From contig JAEZUC010000090.1 in NCBI GenBank assembly GCA_023443515.1, positions 1 through 64,000 on the forward strand: a stretch of 64,000 bases of DNA. The letters run 5' to 3'. Within the stretch, counting starts at the first letter, position 1. Each line of letters begins with the position of its first letter. The position numbers were made by a program, and so were the translations under genes. This document shows positions 17,508 to 27,032 of the stretch, one piece after another. The notes under the pieces were generated by a model, which was not told the DNA's origin, ran no database searches, and saw only the letters and a list, made by a program, of their open reading frames with translations. This DNA comes from Bacillota bacterium (GTDB lineage: Bacteria > Bacillota > Clostridia > Acetivibrionales > DSM-1351).

Positions 17508-18869
17508 ATGAAAAAGTTTAAGCTAAACAAACAAATTGATAAAGAGATAATAAACCTTGCCTGGCCTTCTATTACGGAGCAAATTCTTGAAATGCTTGTA
17601 GGTATAGTCTCCACGGTTTTTATGAGTTGGATTGGTACCCAGGCCTTGGCTGGGGTCGGTATGGTTAATATGCTTATTAACTTCCTGCAGACTGTCTTTT
17701 CGGGACTCTCAATAGGAACTACCGTTGTTATAGCCAGAGTAACGGGAGAAGGAAATCATACGGAGGCCAAAAGAACTTTGGTTCAATCCGGATACATGGC
17801 TCTTGTTGTAGGGCTATTTTTAATGATAATCGGAAAAGTCTTCTCTACTCCCATTCTTAATTTATTTCTGGGTGGAGCTGAAATACAGGTCTTTAACCAT
17901 GGCCTGACTTATTTTAATATTATTTTGTTCAGCCTTCCCTTCTTTGTTCTGGACATTATTGTTTCAGGAGCAATGAGAGGTGCCGGAGATACAAAGACTC
18001 CCATGTATATTACAGCCGGAGTTAATATATTAAATATTATTCTTAATACCATTTTAATTTTTGGTGTCCCTTTTCTGGGTATACCGGGTGTGGGTGTGGC
18101 AGGGTCTGCTATTGCCGTAACTGCCTCAAGAATCATTGGTGTAGCCGTAAGAGTACTTGTCCTTTATAATAGAAAGGGACTTAAACTTAATCTTAGTTTT
18201 AAAGACGACTACAGTTTGAAACCACAGTTGATGAAAAGAATTATAAATATAGGTGTCCCGGGATTTATTGAGCAGGCAGTTATGCAGGGAGGTTTTCTCA
18301 TCCTTCAGCTTATTATTGTTACCATGGGTACGGTTGCAATGGCTGCTTACCAGATTGGTATTAATATTAACGCAATTGCTTTTTTCCCGATATTCGGTTT
18401 TGCCATAGCAAATACAACTCTTGTGGGACAAAGCCTTGGTGAAAAGAATTATGACAAGGCAAATAATTATTCTTATGAGAGCTTAAAAATTACCATGATT
18501 TTTGGCTTTGTCCTTGGTATTTTGATGTTTATTCTAGCCCCTTTACTGGCCAGAATATATTCTGACGACCCCGAAGTAATAAAGGAATCCGTTATGATTG
18601 TGAGAACTTTTGGGGTTCTTGAGCCTCTGCTTGCCATTCTCAACATTTGTTCAGCAACTCTGAAAGCCGCCGGTGATATTAAGTATGTTATGATTACTTC
18701 GTTGGTAGGGCTATGGGCCCTGAGGGTATTGCCTTCGTACACTCTTGATAGAGTTCTTGGTTTGGGACTGATTGCTGTTATGATAGGCATTTTTTTGGAT
18801 TTTTGTTCAAGGTCAATTATGTATTTAATACGCATGAGAAAAGGTGAGTGGAAGTATTTAAAAGTATAA
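17508..18869 (+). CDS. MATE-family multidrug/cation efflux transporter
   Basis: A 453-residue membrane protein with about 12 hydrophobic segments in two homologous halves, typical of MATE exporters (LAWPSITEQILEMLVG at the first helix, GAMRGAGDTKTPMY in the middle, and the second-half repeat VPGFIEQAVMQGG). It should export an organic cation or drug in exchange for Na+ or H+; the substrate is unknown. GGGGTC precedes the ATG. It follows the AraC gene by 98 bases and ends just before a strong terminator shared with xylA. Confidence 0.9.
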   Translation: MKKFKLNKQIDKEIINLAWPSITEQILEMLVGIVSTVFMSWIGTQALAGVGMVNMLINFLQTVFSGLSIGTTVVIARVTGEGNHTEAKRTLVQSGYMALVVGLFLMIIGKVFSTPILNLFLGGAEIQVFNHGLTYFNIILFSLPFFVLDIIVSGAMRGAGDTKTPMYITAGVNILNIILNTILIFGVPFLGIPGVGVAGSAIAVTASRIIGVAVRVLVLYNRKGLKLNLSFKDDYSLKPQLMKRIINIGVPGFIEQAVMQGGFLILQLIIVTMGTVAMAAYQIGININAIAFFPIFGFAIANTTLVGQSLGEKNYDKANNYSYESLKITMIFGFVLGILMFILAPLLARIYSDDPEVIKESVMIVRTFGVLEPLLAILNICSATLKAAGDIKYVMITSLVGLWALRVLPSYTLDRVLGLGLIAVMIGIFLDFCSRSIMYLIRMRKGEWKYLKV

Positions 18870-18886
18870 CTATTCAAAAAAACTTC

Positions 18887-18924
18887 AAGAACCCCTTGAA
18901 CTTAAATTCGTTCAAGGGGTTCTT
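18887..18924. terminator. Bidirectional terminator between the MATE gene and xylA
   Basis: A perfect 15-bp stem: AAGAACCCCTTGAAC (18887-18901) and GTTCAAGGGGTTCTT (18910-18924) with an 8-base loop. It serves two convergent genes. Confidence 0.9.
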
Positions 18925-18941
18925 ATTTCTTATTCTTATAT

Positions 18942-20261
18942 TTATTTTGCTTCGAGAATATATTGATTTAACAAAGCTTCCAGCATTTCCTGACGTCCGG
19001 ACTTGTTTTGGATCTTTGTGTTAAGTGCATGTTGTTCTAATTCCTTAAATCCAACCTTGCCCTCAACGATATCTTTTCCTATACCAGTTGTGTAGCTTGA
19101 ATACCTGTCAGCAACAAATGCATCAAACTTACCGTCTTCTATTATTTTGTTAGCTATAATAAGACCCTTTGCAAAAGTATCCATACCTGCAATGTGTCCA
19201 TAGAACAGATCAGCCGGTTCAAATGATCCTCTTCTTACTTTTGAGTCGAAGTTCAAACCACCCTTTTTCAATCCGCCAGCCTTTAGTACTTCCAACATTG
19301 CAAGAGTAGAATCATACAGGTTTGTCGGGAATTGGTCTGTATCCCATCCCAGCATTACGTCACCCTGGTTAGCATCGATACTACCAAGCATATTATTGAT
19401 TCTACACATAGCTAGTTCATGTTGGAATGTATGTCCTGCCAATGTAGCATGGTTAGCTTCGATGTTCATCTTGAAGTATGGGTCCAATCCGTATGTCTTC
19501 AAGAAGCCGATAACTGTAGCTGTATCAAAGTCATACTGATGCTTTGTTGGTTCCTTTGGCTTTGGTTCGATCAAGAATTGTCCGTCAAAACCAATTTCCT
19601 TTGCATAGTCAACAGCCATTTTTAAGAATCTTGCCAAATTGTCAAGTTCCAGCTTCATGTCTGTATTCAAGAGAGTTTCATAACCTTCTCTACCACCCCA
19701 GAATACATAGTTTTCTCCGCCTAATTCTTTTGTAATTTCCATTGCCTTCTTAACCTGGGCTGCTGCATACGCAAATATGTCAGCATTTGGTGAAGTAGAT
19801 GCACCATGCATAAATCTAGGATTTCCGAAAGCATTTGTAGTTCCCCACAACAATTTTACAGGGCTTGATTTCATTCTATCTTTAATTACTGAAACTATTA
19901 CATCCAGATTTTTGTTTGTTTCAGCAAGTGTGTCACCTTCTGGAGCAATATCTCTGTCATGGAAAGCGAAGAAAGGAGCTCCCAGCTTTTCAATGAATTC
20001 AAAGTTTGCTTCAACTTTGTATTTTGCAATTTCCAGAGGATCGGACATTGTATTCCAAGGTCTTACATATGATCCTGCACCGAACATGTCAGCACCTGGC
20101 GCTGCAAAAGTATGCCAGTACGCTACTGCAAATCTCAGATGTTCTTCCATTGTCTTTCCGCCGATAACTGCCTTAGGATTGTAGTACTTAAAAGCTAATG
20201 GATTATCTGACCCGCTTCCTTCAAATTTGATGTTTGAAATACCGCTAAATACTTCTGACAT
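18942..20261 (-). CDS. xylA: Xylose isomerase
   Basis: A 439-residue enzyme of the usual length for clostridial class II xylose isomerase, converting D-xylose to D-xylulose in the cytoplasm. Signatures include FAAPGADMFGAGSYVRPW at the N terminus, WGGREGYE, and the metal-binding FLIEPKPKEPTKHQYDFD. GGAGGG lies upstream of the ATG. It is the last gene of a xylB-xylR-xylA operon, 58 bases after the repressor gene, and ends at a strong shared terminator. Confidence 0.97.
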   Translation of the reverse strand: MSEVFSGISNIKFEGSGSDNPLAFKYYNPKAVIGGKTMEEHLRFAVAYWHTFAAPGADMFGAGSYVRPWNTMSDPLEIAKYKVEANFEFIEKLGAPFFAFHDRDIAPEGDTLAETNKNLDVIVSVIKDRMKSSPVKLLWGTTNAFGNPRFMHGASTSPNADIFAYAAAQVKKAMEITKELGGENYVFWGGREGYETLLNTDMKLELDNLARFLKMAVDYAKEIGFDGQFLIEPKPKEPTKHQYDFDTATVIGFLKTYGLDPYFKMNIEANHATLAGHTFQHELAMCRINNMLGSIDANQGDVMLGWDTDQFPTNLYDSTLAMLEVLKAGGLKKGGLNFDSKVRRGSFEPADLFYGHIAGMDTFAKGLIIANKIIEDGKFDAFVADRYSSYTTGIGKDIVEGKVGFKELEQHALNTKIQNKSGRQEMLEALLNQYILEAK

Positions 20262-20319
20262 ATTAAAATCCCTCCGTTTTTTTATTTTTGTTCCTTATTA
20301 GATTTACATATATTAAGCT

Positions 20320-21519
20320 CTATAAACTATAACCGAAGAGCTTTTTTAATGGTATTATTGCTGCACCCAAAGCCGACGAATCCTCTCCGATTTTTGATAG
20401 AACTACTTCTACCCTGGAAGCCGGATACTTGAGTGCCTTGGCTGATGCAATACTTTTTAAATGGTCTAATATATCTTCAGAGAACTTGACCAGTTCTTTG
20501 CCCAGAACTATTTTTGAAGGGTTTACGGTATTTATAAGGTTTGCTATTGCAAGCCCCAGATACCCTGCTGATTCCACCAGAATTATTCTGGCTGACTCAT
20601 TACCCTCACGCACCAGTCTGAAAATATCATCGACGGTTATGGCTTCAATATTTTCGAAGTCCGTTATTAAACCTTGCCTTACCAACTTTTGCGCCTTTTC
20701 AACCATTGTTCTCGCCGAGACCAGTGCTTCAAGGCAACCGTAGTTCCCACAGGCACATCTTGGCCCATTTTGGTCTACAGTTATATGGCCTATCTCTCCC
20801 GCACTTCCACAACATCCTCTATAAAGATTTCCTGCTGCAAATATGCTTGAGCCAATACCTGATTTCATATTTATGCATACGAAATCACTTTCTTCCATAC
20901 AGCATCCAATCCAATTTTCACACAGTGCGGAGCACATTGCTTCATTATCCACGTATATTGGAAAATCGCCTATTCTGGACATCATGTGTTCCAAGTTAAC
21001 TTGTTCCCACCCAAGGTTAGGCGCGAATATTATCTCGTGTGTAAGGTTGTCAACCATTCCGGGAACCGATACCCCTACACCAAGTAATCTGTCATGTTCA
21101 ATGTTGTAGTTTTTGATAATTTCAGCTATCTTTTCTTCCATAAGTCGTATTGACTCTGAAGCAGCCCGGGCAAAATCACAGGATATCTTGTCCTTAAATT
21201 CAACTTCCCCGGTAATATCCATTAAAATAAAGCGTATATAATCAATGTCAATGTCGACACCTATGGAAAAATAGCTTCTCGGGGTTAATTCATACAGTAT
21301 TGGCCTCCTGCCACCCTTGGATGTCCCTATTCCTGCTTCACGAATATACCCTTTGTCAAGCAGATTTGTAACTATTATCCCGCACGCAGTAGGTGAAAGT
21401 CCGGTTATTTGTGCAAGCTCAGCTTTTGATACTTGCTTGTTTATTCTGATTAATTCGAGTAATGATGTCTCATTAATCTCTTTTAATAGCTTGTTATTTC
21501 CGGCTTTACCCAACCTCAT
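20320..21519 (-). CDS. xylR: ROK-family transcriptional repressor, XylR type
   Basis: A 399-residue protein with an N-terminal winged helix-turn-helix (about residues 10-70, SKAELAQITGLSPTACGII) joined to a ROK sugar-kinase-like domain. The ROK zinc motif is CACGNYGCLE, with GEIGHITVD before it; these bind structural zinc. It lies between xylB and xylA and probably represses the operon by binding the palindrome over the xylB -10, with xylose as inducer. Whether the kinase-like domain keeps activity is not clear; XylR members normally do not phosphorylate sugar. Confidence 0.92.
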   Translation of the reverse strand: MRLGKAGNNKLLKEINETSLLELIRINKQVSKAELAQITGLSPTACGIIVTNLLDKGYIREAGIGTSKGGRRPILYELTPRSYFSIGVDIDIDYIRFILMDITGEVEFKDKISCDFARAASESIRLMEEKIAEIIKNYNIEHDRLLGVGVSVPGMVDNLTHEIIFAPNLGWEQVNLEHMMSRIGDFPIYVDNEAMCSALCENWIGCCMEESDFVCINMKSGIGSSIFAAGNLYRGCCGSAGEIGHITVDQNGPRCACGNYGCLEALVSARTMVEKAQKLVRQGLITDFENIEAITVDDIFRLVREGNESARIILVESAGYLGLAIANLINTVNPSKIVLGKELVKFSEDILDHLKSIASAKALKYPASRVEVVLSKIGEDSSALGAAIIPLKKLFGYSL

Positions 21520-21568
21520 AAATTAACCCCCATGTATTTCAAAATTAAACATTTACCCCGTATAAAGC

Positions 21569-23098
21569 TTATTTCAATATTGAGCTTAGTTGGGTAAAAT
21601 CATCTTTTAATGACTTATAAAGTTTTGTGTACAGCTTGTAGAAATCATCATACTTGCTTATTCTGTCTTGTATTGGAGCAAGTGTGTCCTTTACCTTTAT
21701 AACATCTTCACAGGCTTGAGGAACACTGTCATATATACCTGCACCAACTCCTGCAAGTATTGCTACACCTAAAGCCGGTCCTTCATCAGAACGAATTCGG
21801 TTTATATTTGTTCCGAATACGTCAGCCTGCATCTGTCTCCAAATTCCGCTCTTTCCGCCTCCGCCTGAAGCTCTTACTTCTGATATATCTACTCCCATTT
21901 CCTTAATAATTTCAAGACAATCCCTCAAGCTGAAGGTTACGCCTTCCATTATTGAACGGATAAAGTGTGGTTTTGTGTGTTTTGCAGTAAGTCCAAAAAA
22001 TACACCCTTTGCATTCGGATCAAGGTGAGGAGTTCTTTCTCCCATCAAATAAGGAAGATAAATAAGCCCGTCACTGCAAGGTTTGATAGTTTCAGCCTCT
22101 GCATCAAGGAGTTTGTATACATCTATGTTTGAAAGCTCAGAAGTCATCATTTCTTCCATGCAGAAAGTATCTCTGAACCATTTGAGTGAAAGTCCTGCAC
22201 CTTGTGTAACTCCCATTACATGATAAGTATTGGGAACAGCGTGACAGAATGTATGCACTCTTCCGAGAGGGTCTATTGTAAGCTTGTCTGTGTAAGCAAA
22301 AACAACACCTGATGTTCCGATTGTAGAAGATACTATACCTGACTTAACAATACCGTTTCCAACTGCACCTGCAGCCTGGTCACCGGCACCACCTACTACA
22401 ATTGTTCCTGCATTTAGTCCTGTTTGATCTGCTGCTGATGAAGTAACCTTTCCGGTAACTTCCTGAGATTCGTACATTTTACCAAGCATTGAAGTAGATA
22501 ATCCCAATTTATCAAGAACTTCAGTACTCCACTCTCTTTTAGCGATATTCATCAACTGCATACCACTCGCATCAGAAACCTCAGTAGCATATTCTCCTGT
22601 TAATCTCAGTCTGATATAGTCTTTTGGCAATAATATTTTTGCTACCTTTTCAAATATCTGTGGTTCGTTATTCTTAACCCACATAATTTTTGAAGCAGTA
22701 AATCCTGTAAGTGCCGGGTTTGCAGTAATTTCTATCAATCTTTCCCTACCAATGAGGTCAGTAATCTGCTCACATTCAGCAGCACTTCTCTGATCACACC
22801 AAATTATAGCATTTCTTAATACTTTGTCATCCTTATCAAGTAAAACGGCTCCATGCATCTGTCCGGACAACCCAACGCCCTTTACCTCTCGCTTATCAAC
22901 GCCACTTTTTAACATGACATTATTTATACTTTCGCATGTGCCCTTCCACCATTCTTCAGGATCCTGCTCAGCCCAGCCAAGGTTAGGCTGATAAAGAGGA
23001 TATTCAACTGTAGAGCTTGCAACAGGCTTTCCAGCCTCATCAAATAATACTGTTTTTACACCCGATGTTCCTAGATCAATACCAATAAGAAAAGACAA
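21569..23098 (-). CDS. xylB: Xylulokinase
   Basis: A 509-residue FGGY-family kinase that phosphorylates D-xylulose to xylulose 5-phosphate. The N-terminal phosphate-binding motif is LIGIDLGTSGVKTVLFD. The family signatures MHGAVLLD and GEKRTP-like GERTPHLDPNAKG are present, and RASGGGGKSGIWRQMQAD is the C-terminal ATP-binding signature. GGAGAGGGGG lies before the ATG. It is the first gene of the xyl operon, so kinase comes before repressor and isomerase. A palindromic operator and consensus promoter lie immediately upstream. Confidence 0.96.
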   Translation of the reverse strand: MSFLIGIDLGTSGVKTVLFDEAGKPVASSTVEYPLYQPNLGWAEQDPEEWWKGTCESINNVMLKSGVDKREVKGVGLSGQMHGAVLLDKDDKVLRNAIIWCDQRSAAECEQITDLIGRERLIEITANPALTGFTASKIMWVKNNEPQIFEKVAKILLPKDYIRLRLTGEYATEVSDASGMQLMNIAKREWSTEVLDKLGLSTSMLGKMYESQEVTGKVTSSAADQTGLNAGTIVVGGAGDQAAGAVGNGIVKSGIVSSTIGTSGVVFAYTDKLTIDPLGRVHTFCHAVPNTYHVMGVTQGAGLSLKWFRDTFCMEEMMTSELSNIDVYKLLDAEAETIKPCSDGLIYLPYLMGERTPHLDPNAKGVFFGLTAKHTKPHFIRSIMEGVTFSLRDCLEIIKEMGVDISEVRASGGGGKSGIWRQMQADVFGTNINRIRSDEGPALGVAILAGVGAGIYDSVPQACEDVIKVKDTLAPIQDRISKYDDFYKLYTKLYKSLKDDFTQLSSILK

Positions 23099-23119
23099 TG
23101 TTTAGTCCCCCTCTCCAAA

Positions 23120-23174
23120 GTATACTTTATAATATTATATTATAAAGTATACCAAGCTATGATAGTTTTGTCAA
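23120..23174 (-). promoter_or_regulatory. xyl operon promoter with palindromic operator
   Basis: On the minus strand TTGACA (23174-23169) and TATACT (23151-23146) are 17 bp apart. A perfect 14-bp inverted repeat (23120-23133 GTATACTTTATAAT and 23139-23152) with a 5-bp spacer covers the -10 and the start site. This is the expected place for the ROK/XylR repressor. No second copy was noticed in the window. The rest of 23175-23317 shows nothing else. Confidence 0.8.
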
Positions 23175-23309
23175 AATGTATTTCGGTTTTACAACATAGT
23201 TTTTGTACAAACTTTACAAAGAATCAAAATTAAGATATTCATGTTTATGGTTTGCAGATTTTTTAATTAAATACATAAATTTAATTAATTTATTTTATAG
23301 GCTTATAAA

Positions 23310-23341
23310 AATAAAAAGGGCAGAACAATAAGTTCCACCCC
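23310..23341 (-). terminator. Terminator after the small gene at 23.4 kb
   Basis: On the minus strand GGGTGGAAC pairs with GTTCTGCCC (two G-T pairs), followed by TTTTTATTTTTA. The wobble pairs form only in the minus-strand RNA, so it is directional. Confidence 0.7.
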
Positions 23342-23362
23342 GATATTAGTACAAATCTTAAA

Positions 23363-23620
23363 TTAAAATAACGTTATTTCCAGCCTGTCGAATTTAATCT
23401 CCTCACCGAAGTGATCGCTGTTAAAGCTGGTTTTCCTATACAAACCAAATTCTGTAGTATTCTTTTTAAGCCAAATGGGAACTTCTACATCTAATTGCTT
23501 GCAAACTTGGATAAGACATTCTTCAAGTTGGTCCCTGAAATCAGAGGAAATCCCCTGTGGTTCCACCCACGCTTCATTTATAAGTTTTCCCTGCTTTATT
23601 ATTCTGCCATAGAGCTTCAA
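23363..23620 (-). CDS. Small conserved-looking protein of unknown function
   Basis: An 85-residue, probably soluble protein (KLYGRIIKQGKLINEAWVEP at the N terminus, EIKFDRLEITLF at the C terminus). I start at the TTG at 23620, preceded by AAGGGGA at good distance. A longer in-frame version from an ATG at 23695 would add a hydrophobic stretch, but its DNA contains the promoter-like TATAAT and no ribosome site, so I reject it. It follows cimA by about 100 bases and has its own terminator. I do not recognise the family. Confidence 0.65.
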   Translation of the reverse strand: MKLYGRIIKQGKLINEAWVEPQGISSDFRDQLEECLIQVCKQLDVEVPIWLKKNTTEFGLYRKTSFNSDHFGEEIKFDRLEITLF

Positions 23621-23721
23621 TTGATTTGATCCCCTTATATAATAGTTTTTCTTTAATACTATTATACAGCAAACTAAAAAAAATACAGCCAACATTTATA
23701 CATATTTGTAAAAAGTTATAT

Positions 23722-25293
23722 TTAAACTTCTGACTTCATAAGTTTATGCTCTACCGAATCAACCAACGCGCGCCAGCTGGCCTCAATTATGTCGGAAGAT
23801 ACCCCTACTGTTGTCCAGACTTCCTGCCCATCGGTAGTTTCTATCAGAACCCTAACCTTTGATGCCGTAGCAAAATTAGAATCAAGTACTCTAACCTTGT
23901 AGTCAGTAAGCTTCATTTCCGCTATTTTAGGGTAAAACCTCTCAAGAGCTTTTCTTAAAGCTTTATCAAGTGCATTTACAGGCCCATCCCCTTCTGCCGC
24001 TGTTATTTCTGTTTGCTCACCTACAACAATTTTTATCATGGCAGATGAATTTACACTATTTATGGTAGGTTCATTTACTATTACTTTAAATTCTTTTAAT
24101 TCAAAGAAAGATTTATACTTACCTAGCATTTTCCTGATAACAAGCTCAAAGGAACTTTCTGCACCTTCATACTGGTAACCCTCGTACTCTAGCTCTTTCA
24201 ACCTTTCTATTATCTTTTTGGTTTCCGGGGAATCCTTGGTTATAGTACTGTCTATCTTATTTATAATGTTCATAACGGCACTTCTGCCCGCTACTTCGGA
24301 CATAAGAATTACCCTCTGATTTCCCACAACCTCAGGGTTTACCATTTCGTAGGCAGAAGTATTCTTGTTTACCGCATCAGCATGCATTCCTGCTTTGTGT
24401 GCAAAAGCACAGTTTCCGACAAACGGAGCTCTTTCGTCATGTATTATGTTTGCAACTTCACTTACAAACCTTGCTGTAGGCGTCAGATAAGGCATATTAT
24501 CACTTGGTATGCACTGGTAACCCATTCTAAGCTGGAGGTTGGGAATAATTGTGCAAAGATTTGCATTCCCGCATCTTTCCCCAAAACCGTTTATTGTTCC
24601 CTGTATTTGAACTGCTCCTGCCTCTACTGCAGAAATAGACCCTGCAACGGCCATTCCGTTATCATTATGGCAGTGAATCCCGATTGCACAGTCAACCGCC
24701 TCCCTTACTTTCTTTGTAATTCTGGCTATATGGGAAGGCAGTCCTGCACCCTTTGTATCACAGAGGCATATAGTATCCGCTCCTGCATTACATGCCTTCT
24801 TCAAGGTTTCAATAGCATATTCGGGATTTGCATCATAACCGTCAAAAAAATGTTCCGCATCGTAAACAACAGTCTTTCCTTTTTCTTTTAAAAATTTGAC
24901 GGTATCATATATCATATTAAGATTTTCGTCCAGAGTAGTTTTTAATATATCAGTAACCTGAAAATCCCAAGCCTTCCCAAACACAGCTATGGCATCGGTA
25001 CCTGCATGTAGAAGAGATTGTATGTTCACATCATCTTCTGCTTTTATATTTGCCCTTCTGGTAGACCCAAAAGCAATTATTTTGGACGTCCTCAATTTCA
25101 ATTTTAATACTCTTTCAAAAAACTCAAGATCTTTCGGATTTGATCCCGGGTTACCCGCTTCAATGTAGTCTATCCCAAGCGCATCAAGCTTTGAAACAAT
25201 TTTTAATTTATCCTCAACTGTAAATGATATACCCAGTGCCTGAGCCCCATCTCTCAAAGTTGAATCATACATGATTATTTTGTTATCTGACAT
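23722..25293 (-). CDS. cimA: Citramalate synthase / alpha-isopropylmalate synthase family protein
   Basis: A 523-residue enzyme with an HMGL-like TIM barrel (DSTLRDGAQALG for the catalytic Arg-Asp, metal His pair in IGIHCHNDNGMAVA) and a C-terminal LeuA-type allosteric dimer domain. The length and motifs fit the CimA group (TIGR00977-like), which condenses pyruvate and acetyl-CoA to (R)-citramalate, giving 2-oxobutyrate for isoleucine without threonine. AAAGGAG precedes the ATG. It is the distal gene of the ilv-leu cluster but is separated from leuA by a strong terminator, so its expression may be lower or separately driven. Confidence 0.88.
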   Translation of the reverse strand: MSDNKIIMYDSTLRDGAQALGISFTVEDKLKIVSKLDALGIDYIEAGNPGSNPKDLEFFERVLKLKLRTSKIIAFGSTRRANIKAEDDVNIQSLLHAGTDAIAVFGKAWDFQVTDILKTTLDENLNMIYDTVKFLKEKGKTVVYDAEHFFDGYDANPEYAIETLKKACNAGADTICLCDTKGAGLPSHIARITKKVREAVDCAIGIHCHNDNGMAVAGSISAVEAGAVQIQGTINGFGERCGNANLCTIIPNLQLRMGYQCIPSDNMPYLTPTARFVSEVANIIHDERAPFVGNCAFAHKAGMHADAVNKNTSAYEMVNPEVVGNQRVILMSEVAGRSAVMNIINKIDSTITKDSPETKKIIERLKELEYEGYQYEGAESSFELVIRKMLGKYKSFFELKEFKVIVNEPTINSVNSSAMIKIVVGEQTEITAAEGDGPVNALDKALRKALERFYPKIAEMKLTDYKVRVLDSNFATASKVRVLIETTDGQEVWTTVGVSSDIIEASWRALVDSVEHKLMKSEV

Positions 25294-25332
25294 ATAATAA
25301 TTTCTCCTTTCTTACAAATTTGGTATATAGCT

Positions 25333-25364
25333 AAAAAAGCAGCCCATAAAGGGGCTGCTTTTTT
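25333..25364 (-). terminator. Terminator between leuA and cimA
   Basis: AAAAAAGCAGCCC (25333-25345) pairs with GGGCTGCTTTTTT (25352-25364) over 13 bp with a 6-base loop, with T tracts on both strands. On the minus strand it lies 14 bases past the leuA stop and 40 bases before cimA. Confidence 0.85.
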
Positions 25365-25377
25365 TATCAAGCTCCCC

Positions 25378-26904
25378 TTACTGGTTAATTATGCTTTCTC
25401 CAATTTCGCTTATTGACCTGTTTATTGCATTAAGGTATGCTTTAACGCTGGCTTCTATGATGTCGGTGCTTACACCTTTGCCCATAAAAACGCTGTTATT
25501 ATTTAATATTTTCACGGTTACCTCACCAAGTGCATCCTTTCCTTCCGTAACGGCCTTTATTCTATAATGAACCAGCTCCGCATTTACTCCCGTAGCACGC
25601 TCTATGGCATTAAAGGCAGCGTCTACTGGGCCGTCTCCTGTTGCGGCTTCAGTTATGATATCTTCATCTTTTTTAATACTGACTGTTGAGGTTGATATCA
25701 TTTTATTTCCGCTGTTTATCTGAAAGCTGTCAATAACGAAGATTTCAGGAACCGCGATATTTTCATCTACCAGTGCTTCAATATCCTTGTCAGTGACTAC
25801 CTTTTTCTTGTCAGCCAAGTCTTTGAACTTTGTAAAAGCAGTCTTTACTTCTTCATCAGACAGGGAGTAACCCATTTCTTTCAATCTTTCCTCAAAAGCG
25901 TGATGTCCTGAAAGCTTTCCCAGAACCATTCTGTTATGACCCATTCCTACTGATTCGGGAGTCATAATCTCATAAGTTGTCTTCTCAGAAAGTACCCCAT
26001 GCTGATGTATTCCTGATTCATGGGCAAATGCGTTCGCTCCTATAATTGCCTTATTTGGTTGTACATTCACGCCCGTAAGACTTGAAACAAGTCTGCTCGC
26101 TCTGTATATCTGGGTTGTGTCAATTTTATGTGTTATATGATAATAGTCTTTTCTTGTATTTATACCCATTATTATTTCTTCTATTGCAGCATTTCCGGCC
26201 CTTTCACCAAGACCGTTTATAGTACACTCAACCTGTACAGCTCCATTTTCAACAGCTGCAAGGGAATTTGCAACGGCAAGGCCCAAGTCGTTATGACAGT
26301 GAACGCTTATATCCGCCTTGTCAATATTGGGTACATTGCTTCTTATATTCCTTATAAGTCTTCCAAATTCCTGTGGGGTCGAATATCCCACCGTATCGGG
26401 AATATTTACGGTTGTAGCTCCGGCATTGATAACGGCTTCCACTATACGATACAGAAATTCCTCCCGGGTTCTGCTGGCATCTTCTGCTGAAAATTCAACA
26501 TTGGAACAATAGCCTTTCGCATGTTTTACCATAGCCACAGCTCTTTCAAGTACTTCTTCCTCTGTCATTTTCAGCTTGTATTTCATATGGATATCTGAAG
26601 TAGCAATAAAGGTGTGTATTCTTGGGCTTTCCGCATATTGAACCGCCTCCCACGCTCTGTCTATATCTTTTTCTACGGCGCGGCACAGACTGGCTATTGT
26701 AACCCCTTTGAGGTTTCTGGAAAGTGTCATTATTGATTCAAAGTCACCGGGGGAGGCGATGGCAAAACCGCCCTCAATAACATCTACACCCAGCCTTACC
26801 AGTTGTTTTGCTATTTCCATTTTCTCCTGGAGATTAAGATTAACACCCGGTGTTTGCTCTCCATCTCTTAATGTGGTATCAAATATCTTAATAGTTCTGG
26901 ACAT
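25378..26904 (-). CDS. leuA: 2-isopropylmalate synthase
   Basis: A 508-residue enzyme that condenses acetyl-CoA and 2-ketoisovalerate in the first leucine step. The barrel carries DTTLRDGEQTPG, the metal motif HCHNDLGLAVANSLAA, and GLGERAGNAAIEE. The C-terminal part (about 385-508) is the LeuA dimer domain that binds leucine for feedback inhibition (EAATGDGPVDAAFNAI). AAGGGGG precedes the ATG. It follows ilvC by 128 bases and ends at a strong terminator. leuCD and leuB are not in the window. Confidence 0.95.
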   Translation of the reverse strand: MSRTIKIFDTTLRDGEQTPGVNLNLQEKMEIAKQLVRLGVDVIEGGFAIASPGDFESIMTLSRNLKGVTIASLCRAVEKDIDRAWEAVQYAESPRIHTFIATSDIHMKYKLKMTEEEVLERAVAMVKHAKGYCSNVEFSAEDASRTREEFLYRIVEAVINAGATTVNIPDTVGYSTPQEFGRLIRNIRSNVPNIDKADISVHCHNDLGLAVANSLAAVENGAVQVECTINGLGERAGNAAIEEIIMGINTRKDYYHITHKIDTTQIYRASRLVSSLTGVNVQPNKAIIGANAFAHESGIHQHGVLSEKTTYEIMTPESVGMGHNRMVLGKLSGHHAFEERLKEMGYSLSDEEVKTAFTKFKDLADKKKVVTDKDIEALVDENIAVPEIFVIDSFQINSGNKMISTSTVSIKKDEDIITEAATGDGPVDAAFNAIERATGVNAELVHYRIKAVTEGKDALGEVTVKILNNNSVFMGKGVSTDIIEASVKAYLNAINRSISEIGESIINQ

Positions 26905-26974
26905 ATTAATTCCCCCTTACATCCTCATATTCATAAATATCTAAAATTAAAATAAATAATTAAATTTTTGTTTG

Positions 26975-27010
26975 TGAATTAGTAAAGCTTATTAAAGCTA
27001 TACTAATTCA
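26975..27010 (-). repeat. Inverted repeat in the ilvC-leuA gap
   Basis: TGAATTAGTA (26975-26984) and TACTAATTCA (27001-27010) are perfect complements, and the AAGCTT/AGCTTT inside extends the hairpin. On the minus strand it follows ilvC by 22 bases but has only a weak T tract, so it may be a partial terminator or an RNA-processing or stability element. Confidence 0.5.
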
Positions 27011-27032
27011 TCAAACGTATTCTATATATATT

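Noticed and set aside
24382..24891. 169-residue plus-strand frame inside cimA
   Set aside because: It is a shadow of a well-supported gene; no ribosome site and Cys-rich composition unlike a real protein.
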